From NCBI GenBank assembly GCA_021829515.1, contig JAKBPM010000005.1, positions 1 through 56,828 of the forward strand: a stretch of 56,828 nt of DNA. Reading direction: 5' to 3'. The position numbers were made by a program, and so were the translations under genes. Within the stretch, counting starts at the first letter, position 1, and each line of letters begins with the position of its first letter. Under the pieces are notes generated by a model that had not been told where the DNA came from, did not search any database, and saw only the letters and a program-made list of their open reading frames with translations. The DNA is from Nitrospirota bacterium. Its GTDB lineage: Bacteria > Nitrospirota_A > Leptospirillia > Leptospirillales > Leptospirillaceae. Below are positions 36,503 to 44,347 of the stretch, piece after piece.

Positions 36503-37006
36503 TTATCTGACCGAAACACCTGTTACGACGAGTGTTCCCATGGATGCCTTGTAATGAATAACAACTTTCTCCCCGCTCTTGATGTCTTTTGCGGAGATGT
36601 GTTTGCGGCCCTTCATGACCATGGTATGGCTGGTGATATCACCACCAAAAACAATGTCACCACCCTTTTTGCCGAGCGAGCGTGAGGCAACAATGGTCAT
36701 GGGGGAGGAGTCCCTGTTTACTGCTGTCACGACGCCAACAAAGACTGGTCCATGATGCCCTTTTTTCTTGGCGGCAACCTTCTTTTTGGCGACAACTTTC
36801 TTTTTGGCAGCCACTTTTTTCTTGGCTACAGCTGGTTTTGCTGGGGCTGCTGGGGCCGCAGGAGCCGCTGCAGGTGCAGTTGCCGCTGGAGCTGCGGTAT
36901 TGTCCGCAAAAGAAGTCTGAGGAAGACCAAGAATGGAGAGTGATCCGATGATTGCCAAGCCGGCCAAGGCGATACGACCTGAACGAGTTACATGAAACTG
37001 GGACAT
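36503..37006 (-). CDS. Exported Ala/Pro/Lys-rich protein
   Basis: A 167-residue protein. A signal peptide (residues 14-35, ending LPQTSFA) is followed by an Ala/Pro-rich stretch and a block of VAAKKKV/VAKKKVAAKKK repeats. A C-terminal domain of about 75 residues (GPVFVGVVTAVNRDSSPMTI through VIHYKASMGTLVVTGVSVR) looks like a small beta-barrel, perhaps OB-like. AGGAGG lies seven bases before ATG 37006. The Lys block suggests binding to an acidic polymer such as a polysaccharide or nucleic acid (inference). A 300-nt structured leader precedes it. Confidence 0.7.
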   Translation of the reverse strand: MSQFHVTRSGRIALAGLAIIGSLSILGLPQTSFADNTAAPAATAPAAAPAAPAAPAKPAVAKKKVAAKKKVVAKKKVAAKKKGHHGPVFVGVVTAVNRDSSPMTIVASRSLGKKGGDIVFGGDITSHTMVMKGRKHISAKDIKSGEKVVIHYKASMGTLVVTGVSVR

Positions 37007-37043
37007 GAGAGTCCTCCTGAAAGATAAATGGTTTTCTGTTTTT

Positions 37044-37183
37044 CCCCCGGGGATTTTTGGTAAGTTGGTGAACATTGTTCACCAACTCGCTTTTTGTCAG
37101 GCTCCCGGGGGACACACCTGCAAAAATGCAGATACGGGAAAGGTGAAGGTGCATCGAGTAACCGCTGGCCGACCATCCCGTAT
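37044..37183 (-). promoter_or_regulatory. Structured 5' leader RNA, possible cis-regulatory element
   Basis: Read 5' to 3' on the minus strand: stem A, ATACGGGA (37183-37176) with TCCCGTAT (37139-37132). Stem B follows directly, CTGCA/TGCAG (37131-37118) with a 4-base loop. Stem C, CCCCCGGG (37111-37104) with CCCGGGGG (37051-37044), encloses stem D, a perfect 10-bp hairpin GTTGGTGAAC/GTTCACCAAC (37086-37064). Stem C ends 37 bases before the ATG. I do not recognise a known riboswitch class. Stem D alone could instead be a DNA operator. Confidence 0.5.
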
Positions 37184-37313
37184 TCCGATATGAATTCACT
37201 AATGGTTACTTCAGAAAGCACTCATTCTGTTTATGACCGACTGTAGTCTATTCCGGGAATCTACCCCGGACGGCTCTCGGAATTCTAAAATAAATAATAT
37301 TTAAAACCGATCC

Positions 37314-37342
37314 ATCGTACACCAGAATGCATATCTTGCCAA
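37314..37342 (-). promoter_or_regulatory. Candidate promoter of the Lys-rich protein gene
   Basis: On the minus strand TTGGCA (37342-37337), a 17-base spacer and TACGAT (37319-37314) fit a housekeeping promoter. The start near 37307 implies a leader of about 300 nt. Confidence 0.4.
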
Positions 37343-37556
37343 GATCACATGCTAAAGGAATGCAACATGATGTGCAAGAGCACCTACTAAAAAGAATTTA
37401 GAGCAGTTTCTTGGATGAAAAGAGAGATGATCAGCATTGATAGAATGAATTCATGAGTCCCTGGTTTTTCGTCCATCTTAAAGCTTTCCGCAAGCCTTTC
37501 GGCCATATTGTTTCCCATGATGAACCTTTTGTGTCAAACTGGAAGGGGTTAAATCA

Positions 37557-39857
37557 TTGATTGGAGGCGTTGTGGATCTATTGGAAGGGAATGAAAATTA
37601 TTCTGGGGAGGAGTCTTTCAGGGATTCTCTTCTATCGTTTTTAAAGGAAACACCTTCTGTCCCGGTTAGGGAGGAAATTCTCCTTGAAAAATTGAAGAAA
37701 GGGAGAAAATCCTTGAAATTGATCCGGTCTGCCATGGATTCACTTCTTAAAGATGGGGCCATCCTCCAGGTTCCTGGTGCCGGTTTGGCCTTGAAAGAAC
37801 GGCTTCCTACAGTGACCAAACCATTTCAGGCTCATCCGGACGGGTATGGGTTTGTTCTGGTTGGAGATGGACAGCCCGACCTTTTTATTCCGGCAGGAAT
37901 GACCAAAGGAGCAATGCATCAGGACACCGTGGAGGCTGTGAGGACAGGAACTGACCGCCGTGGCCGCCAGGAGGGAGTGATCCTTTCTGTGGTTGACCGG
38001 GCGAGGACCTCTGTGGTGGGTACAGTACATAAGCTCGGAGCAAATACGATCGTTCGGCCTCGGGATGCAAAGCTCAAGGCCGATTTTATTCTGGAGCCAA
38101 GCGAACCACCCGTCCAGTATTCCGAGGGTGATCTGGTTGTTCTGGAGATTACCTCATATCCTGATTCGCTGAATTCCCCCCGGGGTCGAATTTTGGCTCA
38201 GTTGGGGCAGGCAGGTGATCCGAAGATCGATACGGAGATCGTTATGGCCTCCTTCGGTTTGTCGGAGGTGTTTCCTTCGGATGTTGTTCATGAGGCCGAG
38301 CGGGTAGCTCAGGAAACACCGATTGCTCCTGGAGATCATCGGGAAGATTTCAGGGATTGGGATATTGTCACGATCGATGGGGATAATGCTCGGGATTTTG
38401 ACGATGCCCTTTCTCTGGTCAGGTTGAAGGATGGTTCTTTTGAGGTCGGTATACATATTGCGGATGTTGCAACTTATGTTCGCGAGGGAACGTCCCTGGA
38501 CAAGGAAGCTTTCCGTCGGGGGACGAGTGTTTATTTCCCGGACAGGGTGGTTCCCATGTTTCCGGAGGTCCTCTCAAATGGTGTCCTTTCCCTGAAGCCA
38601 GATGAGGACAGGCTTGCCCGAAGCGTTGTCTTGAGGCTCGATCCGCATACTGCAGAAGTTCTCGACTCCAGGATCACTTTGTCTGTGATCAGAAGTCGTA
38701 TGAGAATGACCTATTCAAAGGTCCATGATGTTCTTCGGGGGGCAAATGAAGACGCCCGGTATACTCCTTGGACATCTCTTCTCTCTGAGCTCTGGTCTGT
38801 TGCCCAGATTTTGAGAAAAAAACGATTTTTAGGCGGAAGCCTTGATTTTGATCTTCCTGAACCTGAAATCATCCTTGATCTGAGGGGTTACCCAATCGAT
38901 ATCGTTCGTTCGCCCAGATATCTTTCCCACCAGTTGATTGAAGAATTCATGCTGTTAGCCAATCAGGTCGTTGCCAAAGAATTGGTGATCAGATGGGGTG
39001 GAGGAATCTTCCGGGTGCATGAGGCGCCTTCTATTGAGCGGATTTCGGATCTGAATCTCTTTTTGGGTGCCCTTGGTCTTGCCATGCCCATCAAGGAAGG
39101 TGAGGTTCCCACTTCAAAAACCCTTTCCAGGGTTCTTGAAGCCACCAGAGGGACCGTTCAGGAGAAAATGGTTCACTTTTCAGTTCTGAGATCTTTGAAA
39201 CAGGCTCGTTATGATGTAAAGCCACTGGGCCATTTTGGTCTTGCCATGAGTGATTACACTCATTTCACCTCTCCAATTCGTCGCTATCCGGATCTTGTCG
39301 TCCATAGACTTCTTGGTGCCGACCGGTCCAGGCCGTTGAAAGATTCGGTCAAGACCGATATTTCAAAAGCCGCATCTCATTCTTCAGAACGGGAACGTGC
39401 CGCAGTCGATGCAGAAAGAATGTCGATTGACTTCAAGCGCATCCGATTCCTGGGAGATCATGTTGGAGAGGTTTTTTCAGGGGTCATCTCGGGTGTTGCC
39501 GGGTTTGGATTCTTTGTTGAACTTGATGATACTCCGGTGGAGGGGATGGTTCCCGTTTCTTCGTTATCGGATGATTATTATGTTTTTCAGGAAAAGCATC
39601 ATAGCCTGAGAGGGGAGAGGACGCGAAAAGTTTACCGAATAGGGGATCCTGTCTCAGTGAGGATCATGCGTGTTGATCTTGAACGTCTCAAGTGTGAACT
39701 TGCCCTTGAAGGAATGGAGGAGTCTGCAGGAAGGCGAAGGAAAAAAACGGAGCCTACCCTTGCTGCTGGACTGGTGGCAACAAAACCTAAGACAGAGAGT
39801 CCCGATGGGAAAAAAAGCCGACGGGGGAGAAAAGGACGTCGGAGAAAAAAAGTCTGA
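37557..39857 (+). CDS. rnr: Ribonuclease R
   Basis: A 766-residue 3'-5' exoribonuclease that degrades structured RNA. Order: an N-terminal winged-helix-like part, cold-shock domains (HPDGYGFVLVGDGQPDLFIP), the RNB catalytic domain with DGDNARDFDDALS and HFTSPIRRYPDLVVHRLL, then S1 (GVISGVAGFGFFVELDDTPV) and a strongly basic tail (KKSRRGRKGRRRKKV). TTG 37557 with GGAAGGGG eight bases upstream, or GTG 37572 with GGAGG four bases upstream, could be the start. Confidence 0.95.
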   Translation: MIGGVVDLLEGNENYSGEESFRDSLLSFLKETPSVPVREEILLEKLKKGRKSLKLIRSAMDSLLKDGAILQVPGAGLALKERLPTVTKPFQAHPDGYGFVLVGDGQPDLFIPAGMTKGAMHQDTVEAVRTGTDRRGRQEGVILSVVDRARTSVVGTVHKLGANTIVRPRDAKLKADFILEPSEPPVQYSEGDLVVLEITSYPDSLNSPRGRILAQLGQAGDPKIDTEIVMASFGLSEVFPSDVVHEAERVAQETPIAPGDHREDFRDWDIVTIDGDNARDFDDALSLVRLKDGSFEVGIHIADVATYVREGTSLDKEAFRRGTSVYFPDRVVPMFPEVLSNGVLSLKPDEDRLARSVVLRLDPHTAEVLDSRITLSVIRSRMRMTYSKVHDVLRGANEDARYTPWTSLLSELWSVAQILRKKRFLGGSLDFDLPEPEIILDLRGYPIDIVRSPRYLSHQLIEEFMLLANQVVAKELVIRWGGGIFRVHEAPSIERISDLNLFLGALGLAMPIKEGEVPTSKTLSRVLEATRGTVQEKMVHFSVLRSLKQARYDVKPLGHFGLAMSDYTHFTSPIRRYPDLVVHRLLGADRSRPLKDSVKTDISKAASHSSERERAAVDAERMSIDFKRIRFLGDHVGEVFSGVISGVAGFGFFVELDDTPVEGMVPVSSLSDDYYVFQEKHHSLRGERTRKVYRIGDPVSVRIMRVDLERLKCELALEGMEESAGRRRKKTEPTLAAGLVATKPKTESPDGKKSRRGRKGRRRKKV

Positions 39858-39861
39858 GACG

Positions 39862-40227
39862 CTATTGTTTTGGATTTTCTCCACTGGCCAAAAGGCTTTC
39901 CTGGCTTGCGGTCTGGAAGTCTTCCGAGGCCAGCTCATATTGTTTTTGAGCCTGAACCGGGTTCCCCAGAAGAGAATATTCTTTTCCAGCCCTGATATGT
40001 GCATCTGCGGCGTTTGAGTATTTGTTAGCAGCCTCAAGATGGTTTAGAATACCCGCTTCCCTATGTGCGGATTTTTCAGTAGCAGTTGCGTCCTGAGCAA
40101 ATTTTTGTGCGGCTCCGAGATGATCGCCGACAACAGAATTGGTCATTGCGCAAGATGTTATCGGAAAAACGAGAGCCATAAGGGTAATCGTGTGAGCGTA
40201 GCGGGAGTTTTTTCCTTGACTTTGCAT
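39862..40227 (-). CDS. Small lipoprotein, helical/TPR-like
   Basis: A 121-residue protein with a lipoprotein signal (LMALVFPITSC). The mature part is helical and Ala/Gln/Glu-rich, with LEAANKYSNAADAHIRAGKE and NPVQAQKQYELASEDFQTA resembling a single TPR or DUF4398-type hairpin. The short ATG 40227 is preferred because only it gives a proper signal peptide. Its stop lies 4 bp from the end of rnr (convergent). Function unknown. Confidence 0.7.
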   Translation of the reverse strand: MQSQGKNSRYAHTITLMALVFPITSCAMTNSVVGDHLGAAQKFAQDATATEKSAHREAGILNHLEAANKYSNAADAHIRAGKEYSLLGNPVQAQKQYELASEDFQTASQESLLASGENPKQ

Positions 40228-40394
40228 ATGGCCGTCCTGTCTGGTTTGTTTTTTGGAAATGGGTTGGAATCGTTCCGACTGACTGTGATGGCCGTGGAGC
40301 CAGATACATTGTATGATAAAATGATCAAACAATCGCGTTGATTATGCCATATGTCGGTGAGTGAGACAAGAATCGACAGGTCTTCCAGAGGATT

Positions 40395-41579
40395 ATGAAA
40401 CCTTTTAAACAAATAATGATTGCTTTTCCGGAAGCGGTGAGAGGGCTGTTTGTTGCTCTTCTTCTGCTTGTTGGTGGCTGTGAGGTCTTTGTCCCCCCCC
40501 CGGTGTATCCAACAATGCAAGCCGAATCCTACAAGCTGTCGATGATGAGCGGAAAGTCCATTCAGGGACTTTCTGTCACGGCAAGGACATGTTCCTCCAG
40601 ATATATGGATATCCGTATCAAATGGCCAGCTGGATCAAGTCATGGCCGGGAGATCAGGATAGATAAGGTTTGGTCGGCGGGAACCGTCCATAATGAGTTG
40701 GCAAAGGATCTTTCTTTGCACGCAACCCTCTTGACCAGATCTTCTGAAGGAACACACCGGATCAGTCTGAGGGGAATTGTCCGGTTCTCCAATCTTTCTG
40801 TCTGCCAGATGGAGTCAGCTGTGCTGGTTGCCAGCTCTGATGATTCTGTTGTGGAGCCGCCAATCTATTTTCTGATGGTTGATTCTCCTTTGCATAAGGA
40901 TCCCTGGGCACCCAGGGTCATTATTTACACCGGCTACAAGGAGAGGCTCAACGAGTTTTTTACGGTTATCGGCCCCATCCCTTTTCAGACATCTCAAAAT
41001 GCTCCAATGAATCCGGTTGTTTTGGAGAATGGTGTGGCCGTTCCACAGGCAGATCTCCGGGGGGCAACCTCGACCGGACTTGATGGGCGCCTACATATGC
41101 GGTTGTGGCTGAAGTCCCGGCATAGTCCCATTGATATTTCAGGAAATGCTGACGAGGGGATCTTTTTTTCCACTAATCCGCATATGAAGGGAGTCGGAAT
41201 CCTTTTGCCGGCGACTCATCCATTGGCAATCTATCCGCTTGAGCGTTACCATTTTGTTTTGGGGGGAGGGTTGTTGGTTGAGGGCCCATTGGGCATTGAT
41301 GGTGTCATCCGTTTTGACCGGGAGGCAGGCGTGTTTGAACTCAATGGGCAAGTCAATCAGGCGGGTTCAGTCATCAGGGGATTTCGAACCAATGGGCGCT
41401 TTGAAACGGGTTCCCGATCACGGTTCAAACTGTCTGGCGAGATAGACCTTTCTTTTCACTTCAATCATCAAATTATCAAACTTGCAATGTTTCCGGGGCG
41501 AGACGGAAAAACCTACTGGATTGGTGGATTGAATGAAAACCTTCTGGGAATGGCCATTCCGGAAGACTCAAAAGGGTAA
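40395..41579 (+). CDS. Large lipoprotein of unknown function
   Basis: A 394-residue protein. The N-terminus has a lipobox (VALLLLVGGC, Cys29) followed by FVPPPVYP. The rest is beta-rich, with no motif I recognise; hydrophobic strands alternate with charged turns (VIRFDREAGVFELNG, RSRFKLSGEIDLSFHFN) as in outer-membrane-associated domains. AGAGG is a few bases before ATG 40395. It is divergent from the small lipoprotein gene, with 167 bp between them that contain a possible extended -10 (TGATAAAAT, 40315-40322). Confidence 0.65.
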   Translation: MKPFKQIMIAFPEAVRGLFVALLLLVGGCEVFVPPPVYPTMQAESYKLSMMSGKSIQGLSVTARTCSSRYMDIRIKWPAGSSHGREIRIDKVWSAGTVHNELAKDLSLHATLLTRSSEGTHRISLRGIVRFSNLSVCQMESAVLVASSDDSVVEPPIYFLMVDSPLHKDPWAPRVIIYTGYKERLNEFFTVIGPIPFQTSQNAPMNPVVLENGVAVPQADLRGATSTGLDGRLHMRLWLKSRHSPIDISGNADEGIFFSTNPHMKGVGILLPATHPLAIYPLERYHFVLGGGLLVEGPLGIDGVIRFDREAGVFELNGQVNQAGSVIRGFRTNGRFETGSRSRFKLSGEIDLSFHFNHQIIKLAMFPGRDGKTYWIGGLNENLLGMAIPEDSKG

Positions 41580-41646
41580 CCTGTCTCACCCCGCCGATGG
41601 GGCGGGTTGGCCTCTGGACCCTGAACCTTAATCAATGAGGGAAACA

Positions 41647-41835
41647 ATGGATGATTTGGATCATTTTGGGGAAGGTCCACCACCCCCCCCGGACATGAGC
41701 AAGACCCGTTCAAGGGTAGTTTCAATCCTTTTCAGGATGTTTACCCTTTTGGAATTTGGTTTTTTGGGGTTCATTCTTTTTGATTTATTCCGGAAGTATA
41801 TCATTACCGGAAATTTGGACTGGTGGAAAAAATAG
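41647..41835 (+). CDS. Small single-pass membrane protein
   Basis: A 62-residue protein: an acidic start (DDLDHFGEGPPPPPD), a basic patch (SKTRSRVV) and one membrane helix (residues about 27-48, LFRMFTLLEFGFLGFILFDL), ending DWWKK. ATG 41647 is chosen because GAGGGA lies just upstream; ATG 41635 is also possible. Basic residues before the helix predict the N-terminus inside. No family is recognised. It follows the large lipoprotein gene by 67 bp. Confidence 0.5.
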   Translation: MDDLDHFGEGPPPPPDMSKTRSRVVSILFRMFTLLEFGFLGFILFDLFRKYIITGNLDWWKK

Positions 41836-41931
41836 CGCTCAATACCAGTGAACGGCAAAGCATTGAAGCAATAGAGGCAGGGCGGGCGGCCCCCCCTGCC
41901 AACTTGCCGGAGACCGCGATGGTATTTCCTT

Positions 41932-42219
41932 TTATTTAAGTCTGGAAATGGCGTTGTTCAATCCTGTCTTGAGGTCAGACAGCATTTGATCTGCCGTCAC
42001 TTTAATCTTTTCCCAGTTCTCTGTGGTGGATTCATCGAGCTCTTTTATTTTCTGAAGGACATCATCCTGTTTTTCTTTGAGTGCATCGAGTTCTTTGGAA
42101 TACTTGAGCTTCATGTCTGCTCCCTTGTTCTCGATCTTGGCATTCAACAGGTTGATTTGAGCATTCCACTCTTTGATCTGGGCATTTAGTTTTTGTTTGT
42201 AAGCTTCTTTTGAGTCCAT
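41932..42219 (-). CDS. Cytoplasmic coiled-coil protein
   Basis: A 95-residue, almost wholly helical protein without signal or membrane segment. Heptads run from KLNAQIKEWNAQINLLNAKI through ELDALKEKQDDVLQKIKELD. GGGAGGA lies six bases before ATG 42219. It resembles small stress-associated coiled-coil proteins of the sll1863 type, but this is a weak match by eye. It lies downstream of the initiator tRNA on the same strand. Confidence 0.7.
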   Translation of the reverse strand: MDSKEAYKQKLNAQIKEWNAQINLLNAKIENKGADMKLKYSKELDALKEKQDDVLQKIKELDESTTENWEKIKVTADQMLSDLKTGLNNAISRLK

Positions 42220-42588
42220 GTTTTCCTCCCGAATTTGTCCGAAAAGGACCATTGTTCATTGCGTTTTAAAAGAGACCGGCTCCGGTGCTTTTCAAGCGCA
42301 AACCTCTTTATCGGAGAATCATTCCAACTCTTCAAAAAAGAACGAAATTGCGATTTTTCATAGTGCGGTGCTATTTTTTAATGGAACAGTCCGCTCCCTT
42401 CGGAGATTCTTTGGATGGGATATGCCGCCGCATTGAACAGAAACTGATGGGATTTCATGAAACATTATGACACATTCTGTGGTTTCAGAGATTTTTCGTT
42501 TATATGTTTGAATTTCGGGAAGCAAATATTTTAATTTGCGATTTTACGGTCTGGGCAATGCTGAGCTCGGATTTGGAGGGGGTATTAT
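42220..42588. other. 369-bp gap between tRNA-fMet and the coiled-coil gene
   Basis: I see no gene. An AT-rich 6-bp hairpin (GCAAAT/ATTTGC, about 42521-42538) lies downstream of the tRNA but lacks a T-run. CATAAT on the minus strand near 42465 may be a -10 element for the coiled-coil gene, without a matching -35. Confidence 0.4.
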
Positions 42589-42665
<77 letters not shown>

Positions 42666-42670
42666 GGAGT

Positions 42671-42699
42671 AATATAGGTGAATATTGGTTTAAAGTCAA
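42671..42699 (-). promoter_or_regulatory. Strong sigma-70-type promoter of tRNA-fMet
   Basis: TTGACT (42699-42694), a 17-base spacer and TATATT (42676-42671) on the minus strand match the consensus closely. The -10 ends only five bases before the mature tRNA, so the predicted start falls at position 1 or 2 of the tRNA itself. Confidence 0.7.
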
Positions 42700-42768
42700 G
42701 GATCCCCTTGTGTTTTTCTCTTCTCAGGGGGGGATTTTTAGGTTGAAGATGAAACGGAAAGGGTTGCT

Positions 42769-44169
42769 TTGATTGTCGAAGGTCTGGATCGTTCTTTTGA
42801 TTTGATTGTTATTGGCGGTGGTCCGGCAGGATATATGGGAGCCCTCCGGGCAAGTGAACTGGGCATGCGTGTTGCTCTTGTGGAGTCTCGAAAGGTGGGG
42901 GGGGTGTGTCTCCATCAGGGTTGTATTCCGACAAAGTCCCTGCTGGAAGTCTCCTCTCTTATCCAAAAAACCGCTACACCCACGAATGGCCTTTATTATG
43001 ACCCTCCAAAGATCAAGCATGACGAAGTTGTGGCTTTTGGCCAGTCCGTCATCAATCGTCTTCACCAGGGAATCAAGCATTTGCTGAAAACCGCAGGGGT
43101 CATGACATTTGAGTCTTCAGGCTCTCTTTTGGGTACAGGTAAAGTGGTCCTTTCGGAGGGTCTCTCCCCTCTTATCCTGCATGCCAAAAATATTCTTTTG
43201 GCAACAGGTTCTCGTCCCAAGTCATTTCCTGGTCTTCCATTCGATCACGAACGGGTGATCGACAGTTCGGATGCCCTTTTGTTAAATCCAGCCGGAAAAA
43301 AGATCGGAATCCTTGGTGGAGGTGTTGTCGGGGTTGAGTTTTCACAGATTTTTACCTCCCTTGGAGGGAGTGTCACGATTTTGGAGAGGGAGCCAACCCT
43401 ATTGCCTGGCGAAGACTCCGAACTGGTTTCGATCCTGTCGCGGGAACTCGACCGCCAGGGCGTGGTCTTAAAATGCGGGATTTCTATCAGGGAAGTTGTC
43501 CGGACGGATCAAAATGTTTCTCTTTCCCTGAAACCATCGAATTCCTCAACGGAATCACCTCCTGAGGATCTTTCGTTTGATTATCTCCTTGTGGCGATTG
43601 GCCGAGTCCCAAACACAGAAACTCTGGGTCTTGATTCGGTGGGGCTTACAGTCTCTGCTGGCGGGTTTGTTTTGGTGAATGGCTCAGGGTGGACCGGTGT
43701 TGAGGGTCTTTATGCGGCTGGTGATCTGGTTGGTGGGGCCATGCTTGCTCATGCTGCCACCCATGAAGCGATCGTTAGTGTCGAACATATGGCTGGTCTG
43801 AACCCTCCTCCGAATGACCCCAATACTGTCCCCCGGGTGGTTTACACCCATCCGGAACTTGTCTCAGTGGGGATGACCCTTGAACAGGCGAGAAAAAAAG
43901 GATTCCAGGCAATACTGAAGAAGTTTCCGATGATGGCAAACGGTCGTTCCTTGATTCACGGAGACAGAAGAGGAATTGTGAAGATGGTTGTCGATGAAGA
44001 GTCCGGAGCGTTGTTGGGGTTCGGAGGTGTGGGACCTGGTTTGTCGGAAATCCTTCCGGTTGCGACCCTTGCCATTGGTTTGCCAGATGGTGCGGATCGA
44101 TTGTCCCACTCGATTTTCCCTCACCCAACGGTCGCCGAAACAATATGGGACGCATTAAAAAGCCGTTAA
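42769..44169 (+). CDS. lpdA: Dihydrolipoyl dehydrogenase (E3)
   Basis: A 466-residue flavin disulfide reductase that reoxidises lipoyl groups of 2-oxoacid dehydrogenase or glycine-cleavage complexes. FAD motif VIGGGPAGYMGALRA, redox disulfide GGVCLHQGCIPTKSL, NAD motif GILGGGVVGVEFSQIF, and the second FAD motif GLYAAGDLVGGAMLAHAA are intact. The C-terminal HPTVAETI replaces the usual HPTxSE and keeps the catalytic His. The start is TTG 42769, with GGAAAGGG upstream. No E1/E2 gene is nearby, so its partner complex is unknown. Confidence 0.93.
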   Translation: MIVEGLDRSFDLIVIGGGPAGYMGALRASELGMRVALVESRKVGGVCLHQGCIPTKSLLEVSSLIQKTATPTNGLYYDPPKIKHDEVVAFGQSVINRLHQGIKHLLKTAGVMTFESSGSLLGTGKVVLSEGLSPLILHAKNILLATGSRPKSFPGLPFDHERVIDSSDALLLNPAGKKIGILGGGVVGVEFSQIFTSLGGSVTILEREPTLLPGEDSELVSILSRELDRQGVVLKCGISIREVVRTDQNVSLSLKPSNSSTESPPEDLSFDYLLVAIGRVPNTETLGLDSVGLTVSAGGFVLVNGSGWTGVEGLYAAGDLVGGAMLAHAATHEAIVSVEHMAGLNPPPNDPNTVPRVVYTHPELVSVGMTLEQARKKGFQAILKKFPMMANGRSLIHGDRRGIVKMVVDEESGALLGFGGVGPGLSEILPVATLAIGLPDGADRLSHSIFPHPTVAETIWDALKSR

Positions 44170-44347
44170 TCTTCGATTGGACGACCTTTTGGGGTTTTGC
44201 TGGAGCCCTTTTGTGGTAGCATGGCGGTATACAATCTTTCGATGTCCATTTGACAAGGGGCCTTCAGCTTAAACCTTCTACCATTTTTCGAAGAGGCATC
44301 GGGTATGGCGGTTGTTCTAAACATTTTATCTGACGGAGAATAAAGGA

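Larger units (their letters stand above)
37007..37556. other. 550-bp intergenic region: long leader of the Lys-rich protein plus upstream of rnr
   Basis: No credible gene is seen. On the minus strand a promoter at 37314-37342 would give a leader of about 300 nt for the Lys-rich protein gene, with a series of perfect stems (37044-37183) and a further GC-rich imperfect hairpin around 37252-37286. The right part (37343-37556) is AT-rich and must carry the rnr promoter, which I could not identify. Confidence 0.6.

Noticed and set aside
36657..37199. 180-codon minus-strand frame overlapping the Lys-rich protein gene
   Set aside because: It runs out of frame through the well-supported exported protein and through the structured leader, with composition typical of a shadow frame.
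41588..41605. GC-rich hairpin CCCGCC/GGCGGG after the large lipoprotein gene
   Set aside because: Only a 6-bp stem and no T-run, so I did not call a terminator.
41876..41900. GGCAGGG/CCCTGCC hairpin downstream of the small membrane protein gene
   Set aside because: A perfect 7-bp stem but no T-run on either strand nearby; termination not supported.
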